Source: Bin87 sp965261195
Lineage (GTDB): Bacteria > Chloroflexota > Dehalococcoidia > Lucifugimonadales > UBA3495
Reading direction: 5' to 3'
Assembly (NCBI GenBank): GCA_965261195.1
Contig: OZ253455.1
Coordinates: forward strand, 248,001-312,000
Length of the DNA: 64,000 nt
Part shown: positions 18,115-26,793 of the stretch, one piece after another
Numbering within the stretch: the first letter of the stretch is position 1
Layout of the letters: the number at the start of each line of letters is the position of its first letter
The notes under the pieces: model-generated
Databases searched by the model: none
Seen by the model: the letters and a program-made list of their open reading frames with translations, nothing else
What the model was told of the DNA's origin: nothing
Made by a program: the position numbers and the translations under genes

Positions 18115-18765
18115 CTAGTCCTGGAAAACACCGGACTCCCCGTCACCATCAGCGATGGCGCCAGCACCGCCTACACGCGCCATCAACTGGGCATCCCGAA
18201 AAGCCACGTCAATGACGCCGCCTGCCTGGACCTCCCCACCGAGGTCAACAACCACTCCGGCCCGGTAACGGTGCTGAAACGGCAGCGCCGGCACACCAGG
18301 CAGGCCATCAACTGCGACGCCAAAGGCAGCCCGGCCAACAAGGGGTTCCCAGCCTACAGCCGCTTGCCCAGATCGACCCAGGGTTACACGACGCCGCCGG
18401 CGCACAGCGTCGGCCCGCGCCGGCTACGCGGCATCCGCACCGGAGACATCGTGCGCATCAACCACAAGTCCGGTCAGACCTTCACCGGCCGCGCCACAGG
18501 GCACATCAAGAACAACAGGATCCTGCTCAAGCCACAGGGCAAAAACTCCAGAAGCTTGTCAGCAACGACATCAAAAGCAGTACTAATAGCACACGGTGGC
18601 CGCTGGACCGTATCTCACCAGAAGAGGATCAGCAACCAGACCTGACGGTGAACAGAGCAATCAGATTACCGCAACCGGCGGCGACATAAAAGTGCGCACA
18701 ATCGCGATCAAGCACCTAATCCGTAATTCGATGCCCTACTTGAACGATCCTACATCAGAGGAAAC

Positions 18766-21700
18766 ATGACAGCTCCGAACTTCACCCACCTCCACGTACA
18801 CTCAGAGTTCAGCATGCTGGACGCCATCAGCCCCATACCGCAGATGGTGACCAGAGCGCGAGACCTCGGCATGAACGCCCTCGCCATCACCGACCACGGC
18901 GCCATGTACGGCGCCGTTTCCTTCTACTCCGAATGCAAAGAGCAGGGCATCAACCCCATCATCGGGTGCGAGGTGTACGTCGCCCACGGCAACCACCTCG
19001 ACCGCGGCGCCGCCGAACGCAGCCCGGCCCATCTCACGCTCCTTTCCCAGACGGACGAGGGATACCACAACCTGATCCAGCTGGTGACGAAGGCCAACCT
19101 CGACGGCTTCTACTACCGCCCCCGCGTCGACCTGGACCTCCTCTCCCAGCATCAGGCGGGCATCGTCTGCCTCTCCGCCTGTCCGTCCGGCGCCCTGCAA
19201 CGCGCCCTCAAGGACAACAACGCCCAGCGCGCCGCCCAGATCGCGTCCCAGTACCGCGATGTATTCGGCGACCGCTATTTCCTGGAGATCCAGCGGCACC
19301 AGGACGTTCCCGACCTGGAACGGATCAACACCCAGCTGGTCGCCCTGGCCCGCGAGACCGGCATACCCCTCGTCGCCACCTCCGACAGCCATTACGTGAT
19401 GCCCGAGCAACACGAAATCCATCAGGTTTACACCGCCATCCAGACGGACAGCGACCCGGACGAAGCAGACGGAATCCAGTTCCAGGACCGCTCCTACCAC
19501 CTCGCGGCCCCCGACGAGATGGCGGCCTGGTTTCCCGACCTGCCCGAAGCCCTCGACAACGCGTATCAGATCGGCCAGTCTTGCCACGCCGACATCGGCA
19601 TCGGCCAGAAGCGACTGCCGGAGTTCCCGGTGCCGGGCGACGGAGACGCCCAACAATACCTGACCGACCAGTGCATGCAGGGCTTCCACCGCCGCTGCCC
19701 CGACGACCCAGTCTACCGTCAACGACTCGAGTACGAGCTTGGAGTGGTGCGCGAGACCCAGTTTGCCGACTATTTCCTCATCGTTTGGGACATCATCCAC
19801 CACGCCCGCCAGCAGGGCATCAAGTACAGCGTACGCGGCTCCGCCGCCGCCAGCCTCGTCCTCTACTGCCTGGACATCACCAACGCCGACCCCATGGCGC
19901 ACCGCCTGGTGTTCGAGCGTTTCCTGAACCCAGAGCGCAAGGAAATGCCGGACATCGACATCGACTTCCAGGACGACCGCCGCGACGAGATCATCAGATA
20001 CACCACCGCCCGCTACGGCTCCTCCCACGTTGCCCAGATCGTGACCTTCAACCGGTACGGCGCCAAGTCCGTCGTACGCGCCGTCGCCCGCGTCCGCCAC
20101 GCCCCGTACGGCCGCGCCGACGAACTCGCCCAGGCAATCCCCACCAAGTCTCCCAACATCGCGCACGCACTGGCCAACAACCCACGCCTGTCCGAACTGA
20201 CGAAAGCGGATCCCCAACTGGCATCCATCATCAGAGAGGCCCAGGGCCTCGAGGGCACCGTCCACCACACGGGCCAGCACCCGGCCGGCATCGTGATCGC
20301 CGCCCAGCCCGTCGCTGAGGTCACTCCCCTGCAACGCGCCACCGAGACGCCCAGCGGACAAGAGGACGCGCCTCACCTGACGCAGTACGGCATGGACGAC
20401 ATCGCCAAGCTCGGCCTGCTCAAGATGGATTTCCTCAGCCTGACCAACCTCACCATCCTCGACCAGGTCCAGCAAGCGGTTCCCCACGGCCCCCAGTCCC
20501 TGGCCGACATACCGCTCGACGACCCAGAAACCTACCGCCTCCTCAGCGCGGGCCACACATCCACCGTATTCCAGCTGGAGAGCTCGGGTATGCAGCGGCA
20601 CATCAAGAACCTTAAACCATCCGACCTCGGCGACATATCGGCCATGATCGCCCTCTATCGTCCCGGCCCCATGGAGCACATCGACCGGTTCATCGGCTCC
20701 AAGCACGGCCGAGTCCCGCCCACCTACCCCCACCCCAGCATGAAGGAAATCCTGGACGAGACCTACGGCGTCATCGTCTACCAGGACCAGGTCCTGCAGA
20801 TCCTCCAAGCTTTCGCCGGCTACTCGATGGGCGAGGCCGACGTGGTGCGCAAAGCGATGGGCAAGAAGATTCCCAGCCTCATGCAGGCCGAACGCGAACG
20901 CTTCCTGGAGTTCGCCAACCGCCAGGGACAGCCTCCCGAAGTCGCACGCCAGGTTTTCGACACCATCGAACCCTTCGCCGGCTATGCGTTCAACAAGGCG
21001 CACAGCATCAGCTACGCCCTCATCAGCTACTGGACCGCCTGGTACAAGGCCCACCACACGGCGGCCTACATGACGGCCGTCATCAACTGCCGCCGCGTCG
21101 ACAACCAGAAGGTGCACCAGGCAGTGGCCGAATGCCAGCGACTCGACGTGCGGGTCCTGAACCCCTGCATCAACGCCTCTCACCACCAGGCGAGCGCCGA
21201 AGGCCCCCACGCCATACGACTCGGCCTCCAGGCCGTCCACGGCCTCACCGAAGCCAGCGCCCAAGCCATCATCGCCAGCCACACCGCCGGCGGTCCATAC
21301 CAGGACCTGACCGACTTCTGCAAACGAGCCCCACGCCTGCCGGTCAAGCAACTCGAAATGCTCATCAAGGCCGGAACGCTGGACCAGCTCGCCCCACGCG
21401 AACACTGCCTCCAATTCTTGAACGAGATCACGTCCGCCATCGACCAGGAGGCCAACGCCCGCGAATCGGGCCAGATCAACCTGTTCGACCTCGGCTCGCC
21501 ACACAGCCTCGACCACCACTTCCTCCACTACACGCCCTCCGATGCGCCGCCGGACTCCGCCGCCATGGCGCGAATGGAAACCGAGGCGTTGGGCATGCCC
21601 CTCAGCCGGCACCTCAACGACTTCCTGTCGAGGATAGCCGGCCCGAACGCCACCACATCCGCCGAACTACTCACCCAACGCGAAGACGGCGCCCAGGTGA

Positions 21701-22170
21701 CGATCGCCGGCATCGCCCAGGACATCCAGCGCCGCACCACCCGCGACGGCAAGCCCTTCCTAACCGTCGAGCTGCAGCTCACGGACGGCGCCGTCGAGGT
21801 CATGGTCTGGAACGACCTCCTGACCCAGACGGAGCCGATCTGGATCGCCCACGCCCCGCTCATCGTCTCGGGCAAGTTGTCCCACCGCGAGCAGGGCCCC
21901 TCCGTATCCGCCGCCACGGCCCGCGCCATCGAGCCCGGTCAGGAACTTCTCGACGACCCACTCGACATCCACATCGTGGAGACCGACGACCCGATCGCGG
22001 ACGACGCCAAACTGCAGCAGGCCATCATGACCACGCTCAAATACCCGGGCAACGACTCCGTCTACATCAATCTCCACCTGCGCGAGGGCAGTTCCGTCAG
22101 GATGCTCCTCGACCCCATCACGGCCGCCGCCGAGAACCCCGACCTGATCAGCGAACTCACCGACCTGTAG
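18766..22170 (+). CDS. dnaE: DNA polymerase III alpha subunit
   Basis: A 1134-residue C-family replicative polymerase. The PHP domain opens with HLHVHSEFSMLDAISPI and continues with AITDHGAMYGAV. The palm has the catalytic motif PDIDIDF (about 395-401), and RGSAAASLVLYCLDIT precedes it. Fingers motifs include MIALYRPGPMEHIDRFI, YGVIVYQDQVLQI and YAFNKAHSISYALISYWTAWYKAHH. A helix-hairpin-helix and an OB-fold (VTIAGIAQDIQRRTTRDGKPF) follow near residues 970-1060. Length is close to cellular DnaE1. Start ATG follows AGAGGAAAC, 10 bp after the right end of IscB element 1. With dnaN, primase and SSB in the same window it suggests a self-encoded replisome. Confidence 0.97.
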   Translation: MTAPNFTHLHVHSEFSMLDAISPIPQMVTRARDLGMNALAITDHGAMYGAVSFYSECKEQGINPIIGCEVYVAHGNHLDRGAAERSPAHLTLLSQTDEGYHNLIQLVTKANLDGFYYRPRVDLDLLSQHQAGIVCLSACPSGALQRALKDNNAQRAAQIASQYRDVFGDRYFLEIQRHQDVPDLERINTQLVALARETGIPLVATSDSHYVMPEQHEIHQVYTAIQTDSDPDEADGIQFQDRSYHLAAPDEMAAWFPDLPEALDNAYQIGQSCHADIGIGQKRLPEFPVPGDGDAQQYLTDQCMQGFHRRCPDDPVYRQRLEYELGVVRETQFADYFLIVWDIIHHARQQGIKYSVRGSAAASLVLYCLDITNADPMAHRLVFERFLNPERKEMPDIDIDFQDDRRDEIIRYTTARYGSSHVAQIVTFNRYGAKSVVRAVARVRHAPYGRADELAQAIPTKSPNIAHALANNPRLSELTKADPQLASIIREAQGLEGTVHHTGQHPAGIVIAAQPVAEVTPLQRATETPSGQEDAPHLTQYGMDDIAKLGLLKMDFLSLTNLTILDQVQQAVPHGPQSLADIPLDDPETYRLLSAGHTSTVFQLESSGMQRHIKNLKPSDLGDISAMIALYRPGPMEHIDRFIGSKHGRVPPTYPHPSMKEILDETYGVIVYQDQVLQILQAFAGYSMGEADVVRKAMGKKIPSLMQAERERFLEFANRQGQPPEVARQVFDTIEPFAGYAFNKAHSISYALISYWTAWYKAHHTAAYMTAVINCRRVDNQKVHQAVAECQRLDVRVLNPCINASHHQASAEGPHAIRLGLQAVHGLTEASAQAIIASHTAGGPYQDLTDFCKRAPRLPVKQLEMLIKAGTLDQLAPREHCLQFLNEITSAIDQEANARESGQINLFDLGSPHSLDHHFLHYTPSDAPPDSAAMARMETEALGMPLSRHLNDFLSRIAGPNATTSAELLTQREDGAQVTIAGIAQDIQRRTTRDGKPFLTVELQLTDGAVEVMVWNDLLTQTEPIWIAHAPLIVSGKLSHREQGPSVSAATARAIEPGQELLDDPLDIHIVETDDPIADDAKLQQAIMTTLKYPGNDSVYINLHLREGSSVRMLLDPITAAAENPDLISELTDL

Positions 22171-22208
22171 GCCATCCCGGAGCAGGCCCTCGCCCGAACG
22201 GAACAACC

Positions 22209-22577
22209 ATGACGACTCAAGCAACCGCCGTAGCGGGCCGACTGCGCCAGATACGAGACCGCAACCAGCCCCGGAGCCAGCATCGCAGTGCCCAGCGCGT
22301 GGCGCGCCGGATCTACGCCGAGGCCAGCACGATCTACATCGTGTCCCCGAACTCATTTGTCGCCGCCTTCCCCGACGAGTCCGTCCTCGTCGCCGGTCCC
22401 GCCGCCACCAACACCCCGCGCGGCCAGGCCAAGACCAACCTGCTCTCCCGCGTGAGACAACTCCCACCCGAACGCAAGCACCAGCCGAACGCCCTGTCCG
22501 ACTCCCGCTACTACGACATCGTCCAATCCATCTGCCAGAAAACGGCCGTATCGCAACAGACGGACGACGAATCCTGA
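22209..22577 (+). CDS. Hypothetical protein, basic N-terminus
   Basis: A 122-residue ORF starting 38 bp after dnaE (ATG at 22209). The first 45 residues are rich in Arg and Gln (RLRQIRDRNQPRSQHRSAQRV), followed by a short hydrophobic stretch, STIYIVSPNSFVAAF. I do not recognise the family. Coding is supported by position in the plus-strand run and by absence of a better frame. Confidence 0.6.
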   Translation: MTTQATAVAGRLRQIRDRNQPRSQHRSAQRVARRIYAEASTIYIVSPNSFVAAFPDESVLVAGPAATNTPRGQAKTNLLSRVRQLPPERKHQPNALSDSRYYDIVQSICQKTAVSQQTDDES

Positions 22578-22608
22578 CCCGCCGACTCCCGTTGCCAGAA
22601 CCAACTCC

Positions 22609-22704
22609 ATGACGCACCGAGACGACGCTGCCCAAGATGACGGCTCCGCCCAGCCATCATCGCCATTGACCTTCACCATCGACCCGAGACCACCACCACC
22701 ATGA
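22609..22704 (+). CDS. Very short ORF, 31 aa
   Basis: ATG at 22609, ending with a TGA at 22702-22704. It has no recognisable motif and a Pro-rich end. The adjacent bases ATGACGAAAG are duplicated on both sides of IscB element 2, so the original downstream context was the RBS of the gene now at 24512. Weak support for coding. Confidence 0.35.
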   Translation: MTHRDDAAQDDGSAQPSSPLTFTIDPRPPPP

Positions 22705-22710
22705 CGAAAG

Positions 22711-23005
22711 TAGGATTGTTCAAGTAGGCGAAAACGGAAATAGTCCACGACGGAATTCGTAATCTCCATCAACAGCAGTCTTATCAGCCTCAGCCGCTAC
22801 ACGCGACTACGTGGCGGTCAGGTACGCAACGCACTCCGGGATGTTCATCCAGTCCCGGACTCCCGCAAGGGATGAGAACTGCAAGGCCCAAGGACGAGCA
22901 ATGCGAAAGCAACGCGCCGCAAGCCCAGCCCGGTTCACCGGACTAAAGCCTGACCCACACATTGGCGAGGATGCCACACACCTGCAAGGAGTTGACCTTA
23001 CGGTC
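22711..23005 (+). ncRNA. Putative omega-RNA region upstream of iscB 2
   Basis: About 295 bp, colinear with the leader at 55060-55369 over long stretches (CGCAACGCACTCCGGGATG, ATGAGAACTGCAAGGCCCAA, GCGAAAGCA) and more distantly with 16132-16408. It ends immediately before the iscB ATG. A guide would be drawn from the flank left of 22711. No structure was computed. Confidence 0.7.
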
Positions 23006-24420
23006 ATGAACTACATCAACCACCAACCCGTACCCGTCTATTCGTCTGACGACCAGTCCCTGATGCCGACGCACCCAGCCAAGGCCCGTAAACTCATGCA
23101 GAAGGGCCGCGCCGTGCCGCACCACGTCAAGGGAGTGTTCGGCATCCGGCTGCTGGACCGCACCCGTGCACAGTCGGCTGTACAGGACGTCGCCCTCAAC
23201 ATCGACCCAGGCTCCCAGACCACCGGCATCGCGGTCGTGGCCGACGACGAGAACGACCAACGCACCGTCCTCGCGGCGCTGGAGATCAAGCACCGAGTTT
23301 TCACCATCAAGGCCACACTCACCAAGAGGCGTAGTTTCCGCCGCAACCGCAGAGCGCGGCTCCGCTACCGCGCCCCGCGCTTCGACAACCGAAGGCGTAA
23401 GCCGGGCACGTTACCGCCGCCCGTGGACAGCCTACGTGCCGACACCACGCGGATAGTCCGCATCCTCCGACAGATGTATCCCATCAGCAGCATCCGGCTG
23501 GAGCGGAACAAGTTCGACCCACAGCTGATGATGAACCCCGACATCAAGGGCATAGAGTACCAACGCGGAACACTGTTTGGCTGGCACGTGCGAGCCTACA
23601 TATTCGACCGCGACGGCAGCCGCTGCGTATATTGCCGCCGTCGCAAAGTGCGTCTCGAGTTAGACCACGTACGGCCCCGAGCCATCGGCTCGGACCGCGT
23701 CGACAACCTCGTCGCCTGCTGCCGGCACTGCAACATCGAGAAGGCCAACCAGCCATCGAACAATTTCTGGCCGACCAACCAAACCTACTCAAGCGCATCA
23801 CGGAACAGCTCCAACGATCCAGCCTGGCATCCGCCACCCACATCAACGCTGTGCTACCTACGCTCATACGTGAATTACGGGCCAACGGACTACCGCTAAC
23901 TCTCACCGACGCCGCATCAGTGTCGTGGGCACGACACCAACTCGGTATCCGAAAAACCCACTGCTACGACGCCGCACTTCAAGGCAGAGGCTCCACCATC
24001 AAAAGCCTGCCCAGCCGTGTGCTCGTGATACAGCCCACCAACGGCCGCTCCAAGCAGAAGGCCAACGTGGACCGTCACGGCACTCCGGTAGGACGACCCT
24101 TCCGCAACCAGCAGAGACTGCCCAAGCATCAGCGCCAACACCACCCTGCGGCCGGCCACTCCGACCGACACCAACGCCACGGTCACCTGAATATCAGCAC
24201 CGGAGACACCATTGTGCTCGACCACAAGGCGGGCCGGTCCATCGGCCGGGCCGTCATCAAAGTCAGGGGCACACGAGTCGCAGTAGGAAAACAGAGTGCC
24301 AACATCGCCCAAGCGCGAATCATCGCCAGGAATCCACGACACCGCACCCGATGGGCCATGCCATCCCAGCAGGCACACCACCCGGACGCCGTTGCGCATT
24401 CAACACTCACAACCGCCTGA
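23006..24420 (+). pseudogene. iscB: IscB RNA-guided nuclease with a frameshift
   Basis: Starts MNYINHQPVPVYSS, with PAKARKLMQKGRA in the N-terminal PLMP-like region. RuvC-I is LNIDPGSQTTGIAV, the bridge helix is RRSFRRNRRARLRYRAPRF, and the HNH is CVYCRR ... LELDHVRPRA ... NLVACCRHCN. Near 23755 one base is missing: the frame leaves at KANQPSNNF and the homologous reading IEQFLADQPNLLKRI lies in the neighbouring frame. That frame carries RuvC-III (ARHQLGIRKTHCYDAAL) to a stop at 24420. Apart from this shift the gene looks intact, so it is either a recent pseudogene or a sequencing error. Confidence 0.9.
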
Positions 24421-24511
24421 CGCTGACCGCAATCGTAACGCACACCAAGTTTCAACTGCCCCAATCCCCTACTTGAACAATCCTACATGACGAAAGGAGA
24501 GCCGCCAACCC

Positions 24512-25003
24512 ATGAACGCAACACCCACCAACCGACCCGAGACACCGATCCCAGAGCCTCGCCAGGAAACCGACGGGTGGGCCCGCTCCATCCGCGGCAA
24601 TCCCTACGTGGTCCGAGCCGGCGTACACGCCACGCTCTGTCAGAGCCGGAGCCCAGAGGGCGGCTGGCTGCTGTTCTCCACCAGCCACGGCCGCCGCAAT
24701 CAGACCGACCTCGGCCCCAGCTCCGAAGCCCTGGCCAAACAACGCGCCGAGCAGTTCCTCAACATCTCGCGCTCCATGCGCCAGACCCGCATCAACCGCT
24801 GCCGCCAGCTGGTGCAGGAAGGCGCCAAGGCCCCTCCGGACCAGCGTGACGCGATCCTGAACCAAGCCGCCGCCCTCGCCGCCCAGATCACGGCCGAACT
24901 CCGGTGCCTGCCTGCCTGCCGACACCGGAGCAAGGACCAAGAACAACTCGCCGTCGTGATCGCCGCCGGCGCCACCGCCAGAAACGCTCCCGCCATGCTG
25001 TGA
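24512..25003 (+). CDS. Hypothetical protein
   Basis: A 163-residue ORF; ATG at 24512 is preceded by AAAGGAGAGCC, which lies just outside IscB element 2. It has a compact segment GNPYVVRAGVHATLCQSRSPEGGWLLFS that could be a small beta domain, followed by a helical Gln- and Arg-rich region. No family recognised. It probably followed the 22609 ORF and dnaE directly before the IscB insertion. Confidence 0.65.
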   Translation: MNATPTNRPETPIPEPRQETDGWARSIRGNPYVVRAGVHATLCQSRSPEGGWLLFSTSHGRRNQTDLGPSSEALAKQRAEQFLNISRSMRQTRINRCRQLVQEGAKAPPDQRDAILNQAAALAAQITAELRCLPACRHRSKDQEQLAVVIAAGATARNAPAML

Positions 25004-25265
25004 CGCAACGCGGCCCCGCCTCCAGCCAAGCCGCCGCGACGCCTACGCGCCAACAACCCTCCGGGGCATGACGAGAGCGGACGTTTCACCACGCCCGCTC
25101 TTCTGCTCTGCCCACGCCGTCAACCCATCCCGCCCCCCGAACCATAATCACATTCAGGCCGGCATTCACAGCTCCCACGTCCGGGCCCGCGACCCGTTTA
25201 CATACAAAATTGGCGCCCCACCACAATTCAAAGCAGGGCGCCATCACGCAACACGACCAGGACAA
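25004..25265. other. Intergenic region, no gene seen
   Basis: About 260 bp. It holds an imperfect hairpin, GGCGCCC ... GGGCGCC at 25210-25242, without a T-tract. AT content is higher than in neighbours (CATACAAAATTGG). A promoter for the gene starting at 25266 is plausible but not identifiable. Confidence 0.4.
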
Positions 25266-25331
25266 ATGGCACATTACGCTGCATCTATCCTACCACTGCT
25301 CGCCACCACGGTCAACGCCGCCTTGTGCCAA

Positions 25332-26783
25332 GTAACTGTTCAGGGTTGAGGGGAAGTGAGTAATTGTCGGCAGGCGGTGAGGGGGTTCAAGCCCTGGGCC
25401 CGCCAGGTGCCGAAGATTGACGCTAGCGTCATCTTGGTTGCAGTGCCCTGGTTTGAGCGCGTGCCACCACTGATCTTCCGGCTGACCACTACCGGGCGCA
25501 GGCTGCGCTCGGCGGCGTTATTGTCCGGCGGCGCCGCCGGTTCAGCCACGAAGACGAAGAGCTCTTTGACGTGGCGTTCAATGCGTCGGCATAGCTTGGC
25601 CTGGGTTGCCGATGGGTCGTCGAGGAATGGCTGGCAGATGGCGAGCAGCCGTTGTTCCAGGGCCAGCTGGGTCGCCCGCCGTCGCAGCAGCGACGGGTGC
25701 GTGAAGGCCTTGGCCTGGACATAGAGACGGTGTACGGCGTCGGCCCACCGTGCCAGTGGCGCGTCCTCAGGGTAGAGAGTACGCCGGTCGTGGATGTCCC
25801 GCAGCAGGTGAGCCCAGCAGCGTTGTTTGGGACCGTCGTAATGGTGGTAGGCGGCGTAGAAATCGCTGACCAGCACGCCGGAGAACTCCTCGCCCAGGAC
25901 TTCATCCACCACCGCCTTGCCCCGCCCCCGTCGCAGGAAGTACCGCTGGCTGGGAGTGCTGAAGGTCCAGACGTAGCCGTTGTTGCCGTTCTCCCGCCAA
26001 CCGGTCTCGTCGGCATGAACCACCGGACTGCCTCGGATCCGTTCCACTATATCGGCCATCACAACGTGAGCCTGCTGAGCCACCCGCTTCGTGGCGTCCA
26101 CGATGGCGCCCGTGCTGAGGCGCAGCCCATGCACGGCGCCCAGGTACCACTGGATGGTGCGGAAGGGCAGCCGGGCCTCTTCCCGCAGGGCAGCAATCAG
26201 GCTCATTACATTGACCCCCAGACGCTGCCGCCCCAGCGCCACGCCGTCCAGTTGCGCCGGTGGCACACAGCGGCGTCGGCAGCCCGGGCAGGTGCGGGCG
26301 ATGTAAGCGTGCTCGGTAATCTGCACCGGAACTTGGGGCAGGTCAATGACTTCCCGAGTGCGCTGGGTCCAGCCGCCGGCCAGCTGAGTCCCGCAGTCGG
26401 GGCACTGTTCCAACGCGTGCTCCACCCGCTGGGTCGGCGTCATGCGGGTGCGGGCAAACCCGTGGGGACGGCGCTGGCGTGGCCCTTTGGGCTGGGCCGG
26501 TTTCCGGTCGGCTTTGGGCTTCAGACCGGGCATCCGACCCGAGCCGCTTGGCTTGGCCGGCCCCTCCAATTGGCCAATCCGCTTCTCCAATCGCTCGATG
26601 ATCGCCTGTTGCCGGACGATAATGGCTTGCTGCCGGACAATGCTGGCAATCAGGACATCCCGGTCGGCAGTCTTGAGGTCAATTTCCGTATCCATACCCA
26701 CTATATGACACAACCACCACCAGCAGCGCAAGGCTCCCAGAACCCCTATCGGCCAATCCACCTCACCAACTCTGAACAGTTAC
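25332..26783 (-). mobile_element. IS66-like element, copy B (1452 bp)
   Basis: Ends GTAACTGTTCAGGGTTGAGG and, at the other side, CAACTCTGAACAGTTAC. The 8-bp duplication TGTGCCAA lies at 25324-25331 and 26784-26791. The same TGTGCCAA also flanks the neighbouring ISAs1 element and MITE. Confidence 0.92.
25340..26695 (-). CDS. tnpC: IS66-family transposase, copy B (intact)
   Basis: Starts MDTEIDLKTADRDVLIA, with the heptad VRQQAII present twice before a coiled coil. A Cys-rich zinc-binding part (CPDCG, CPGCRRRC) follows. The DDE residues are in HADETGWRENG, VLVSDFYAAYHHY and PDNNAAERSLRP, and the end is TSPQP. The frame is open and complete (about 451 residues), making this and copy C likely sources of transposase for copy A and the MITEs. 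The upstream frame is open for another 22 codons, but MDTEID is the likely start. Confidence 0.92.
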   Translation of the reverse strand: MDTEIDLKTADRDVLIASIVRQQAIIVRQQAIIERLEKRIGQLEGPAKPSGSGRMPGLKPKADRKPAQPKGPRQRRPHGFARTRMTPTQRVEHALEQCPDCGTQLAGGWTQRTREVIDLPQVPVQITEHAYIARTCPGCRRRCVPPAQLDGVALGRQRLGVNVMSLIAALREEARLPFRTIQWYLGAVHGLRLSTGAIVDATKRVAQQAHVVMADIVERIRGSPVVHADETGWRENGNNGYVWTFSTPSQRYFLRRGRGKAVVDEVLGEEFSGVLVSDFYAAYHHYDGPKQRCWAHLLRDIHDRRTLYPEDAPLARWADAVHRLYVQAKAFTHPSLLRRRATQLALEQRLLAICQPFLDDPSATQAKLCRRIERHVKELFVFVAEPAAPPDNNAAERSLRPVVVSRKISGGTRSNQGTATKMTLASIFGTWRAQGLNPLTACRQLLTSPQP

Positions 26784-26793
26784 TGTGCCAAGT

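Larger units (their letters stand above)
16409..18645 (+). pseudogene. iscB: IscB RNA-guided nuclease, interrupted by an IS5 element
   Basis: ATG at 16409 is preferred because the RRXRR-like start (LDRHGQPLAPARPSRVRRRL) follows it. RuvC-I Asp is in FNMDPGETSGIAI. An Arg-rich bridge helix, CRRNRRSRLRRRPARF, follows. RuvC-II Glu is in IRVEYLRFD. The HNH core is CQYCG ... LDHVIPESMGG ... NLVAACRQCN. The ORF runs into the IS at 17310. Removing the IS and one CTAG restores PAMLLVLENTGLPVTISDG and the RuvC-III stretch TRHQLGIPKSHVNDAACL. All catalytic residues are then present in a protein of about 475 residues, so the IS is the only visible lesion. Confidence 0.93.
16132..18755 (+). mobile_element. 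IscB element 1 with terminal inverted repeats
   Basis: The left end (G)TAGGATCGTTCAAGTAGGC is matched in inverse orientation at the right end, GCCCTACTTGAACGATCCTAC (ending 18753). Five bases, CAGAG, repeat at the outer edges (16127-16131 and 18756-18760) if the right end includes CAT. The element carries an upstream RNA region and iscB but no transposase. An IS5 copy is inserted inside iscB. Confidence 0.75.
22711..24488 (+). mobile_element. IscB element 2 with perfect inverted repeats and 8-bp duplication
   Basis: The left end is GTAGGATTGTTCAAGTAGG (from 22710) and the right end is its exact complement, CCTACTTGAACAATCCTAC (24468-24486). GACGAAAG occurs at 22703-22710 and again at 24489-24496, directly outside the element if it ends CCTACAT. 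It contains a leader RNA region and a frameshifted iscB, and no transposase. Confidence 0.85.

Noticed and set aside
18802..21612. 936-codon open frame on the minus strand
   Set aside because: It is antisense to dnaE in GC-rich DNA, with low-complexity Val/Gly/Glu/Asp composition and no domain motifs.
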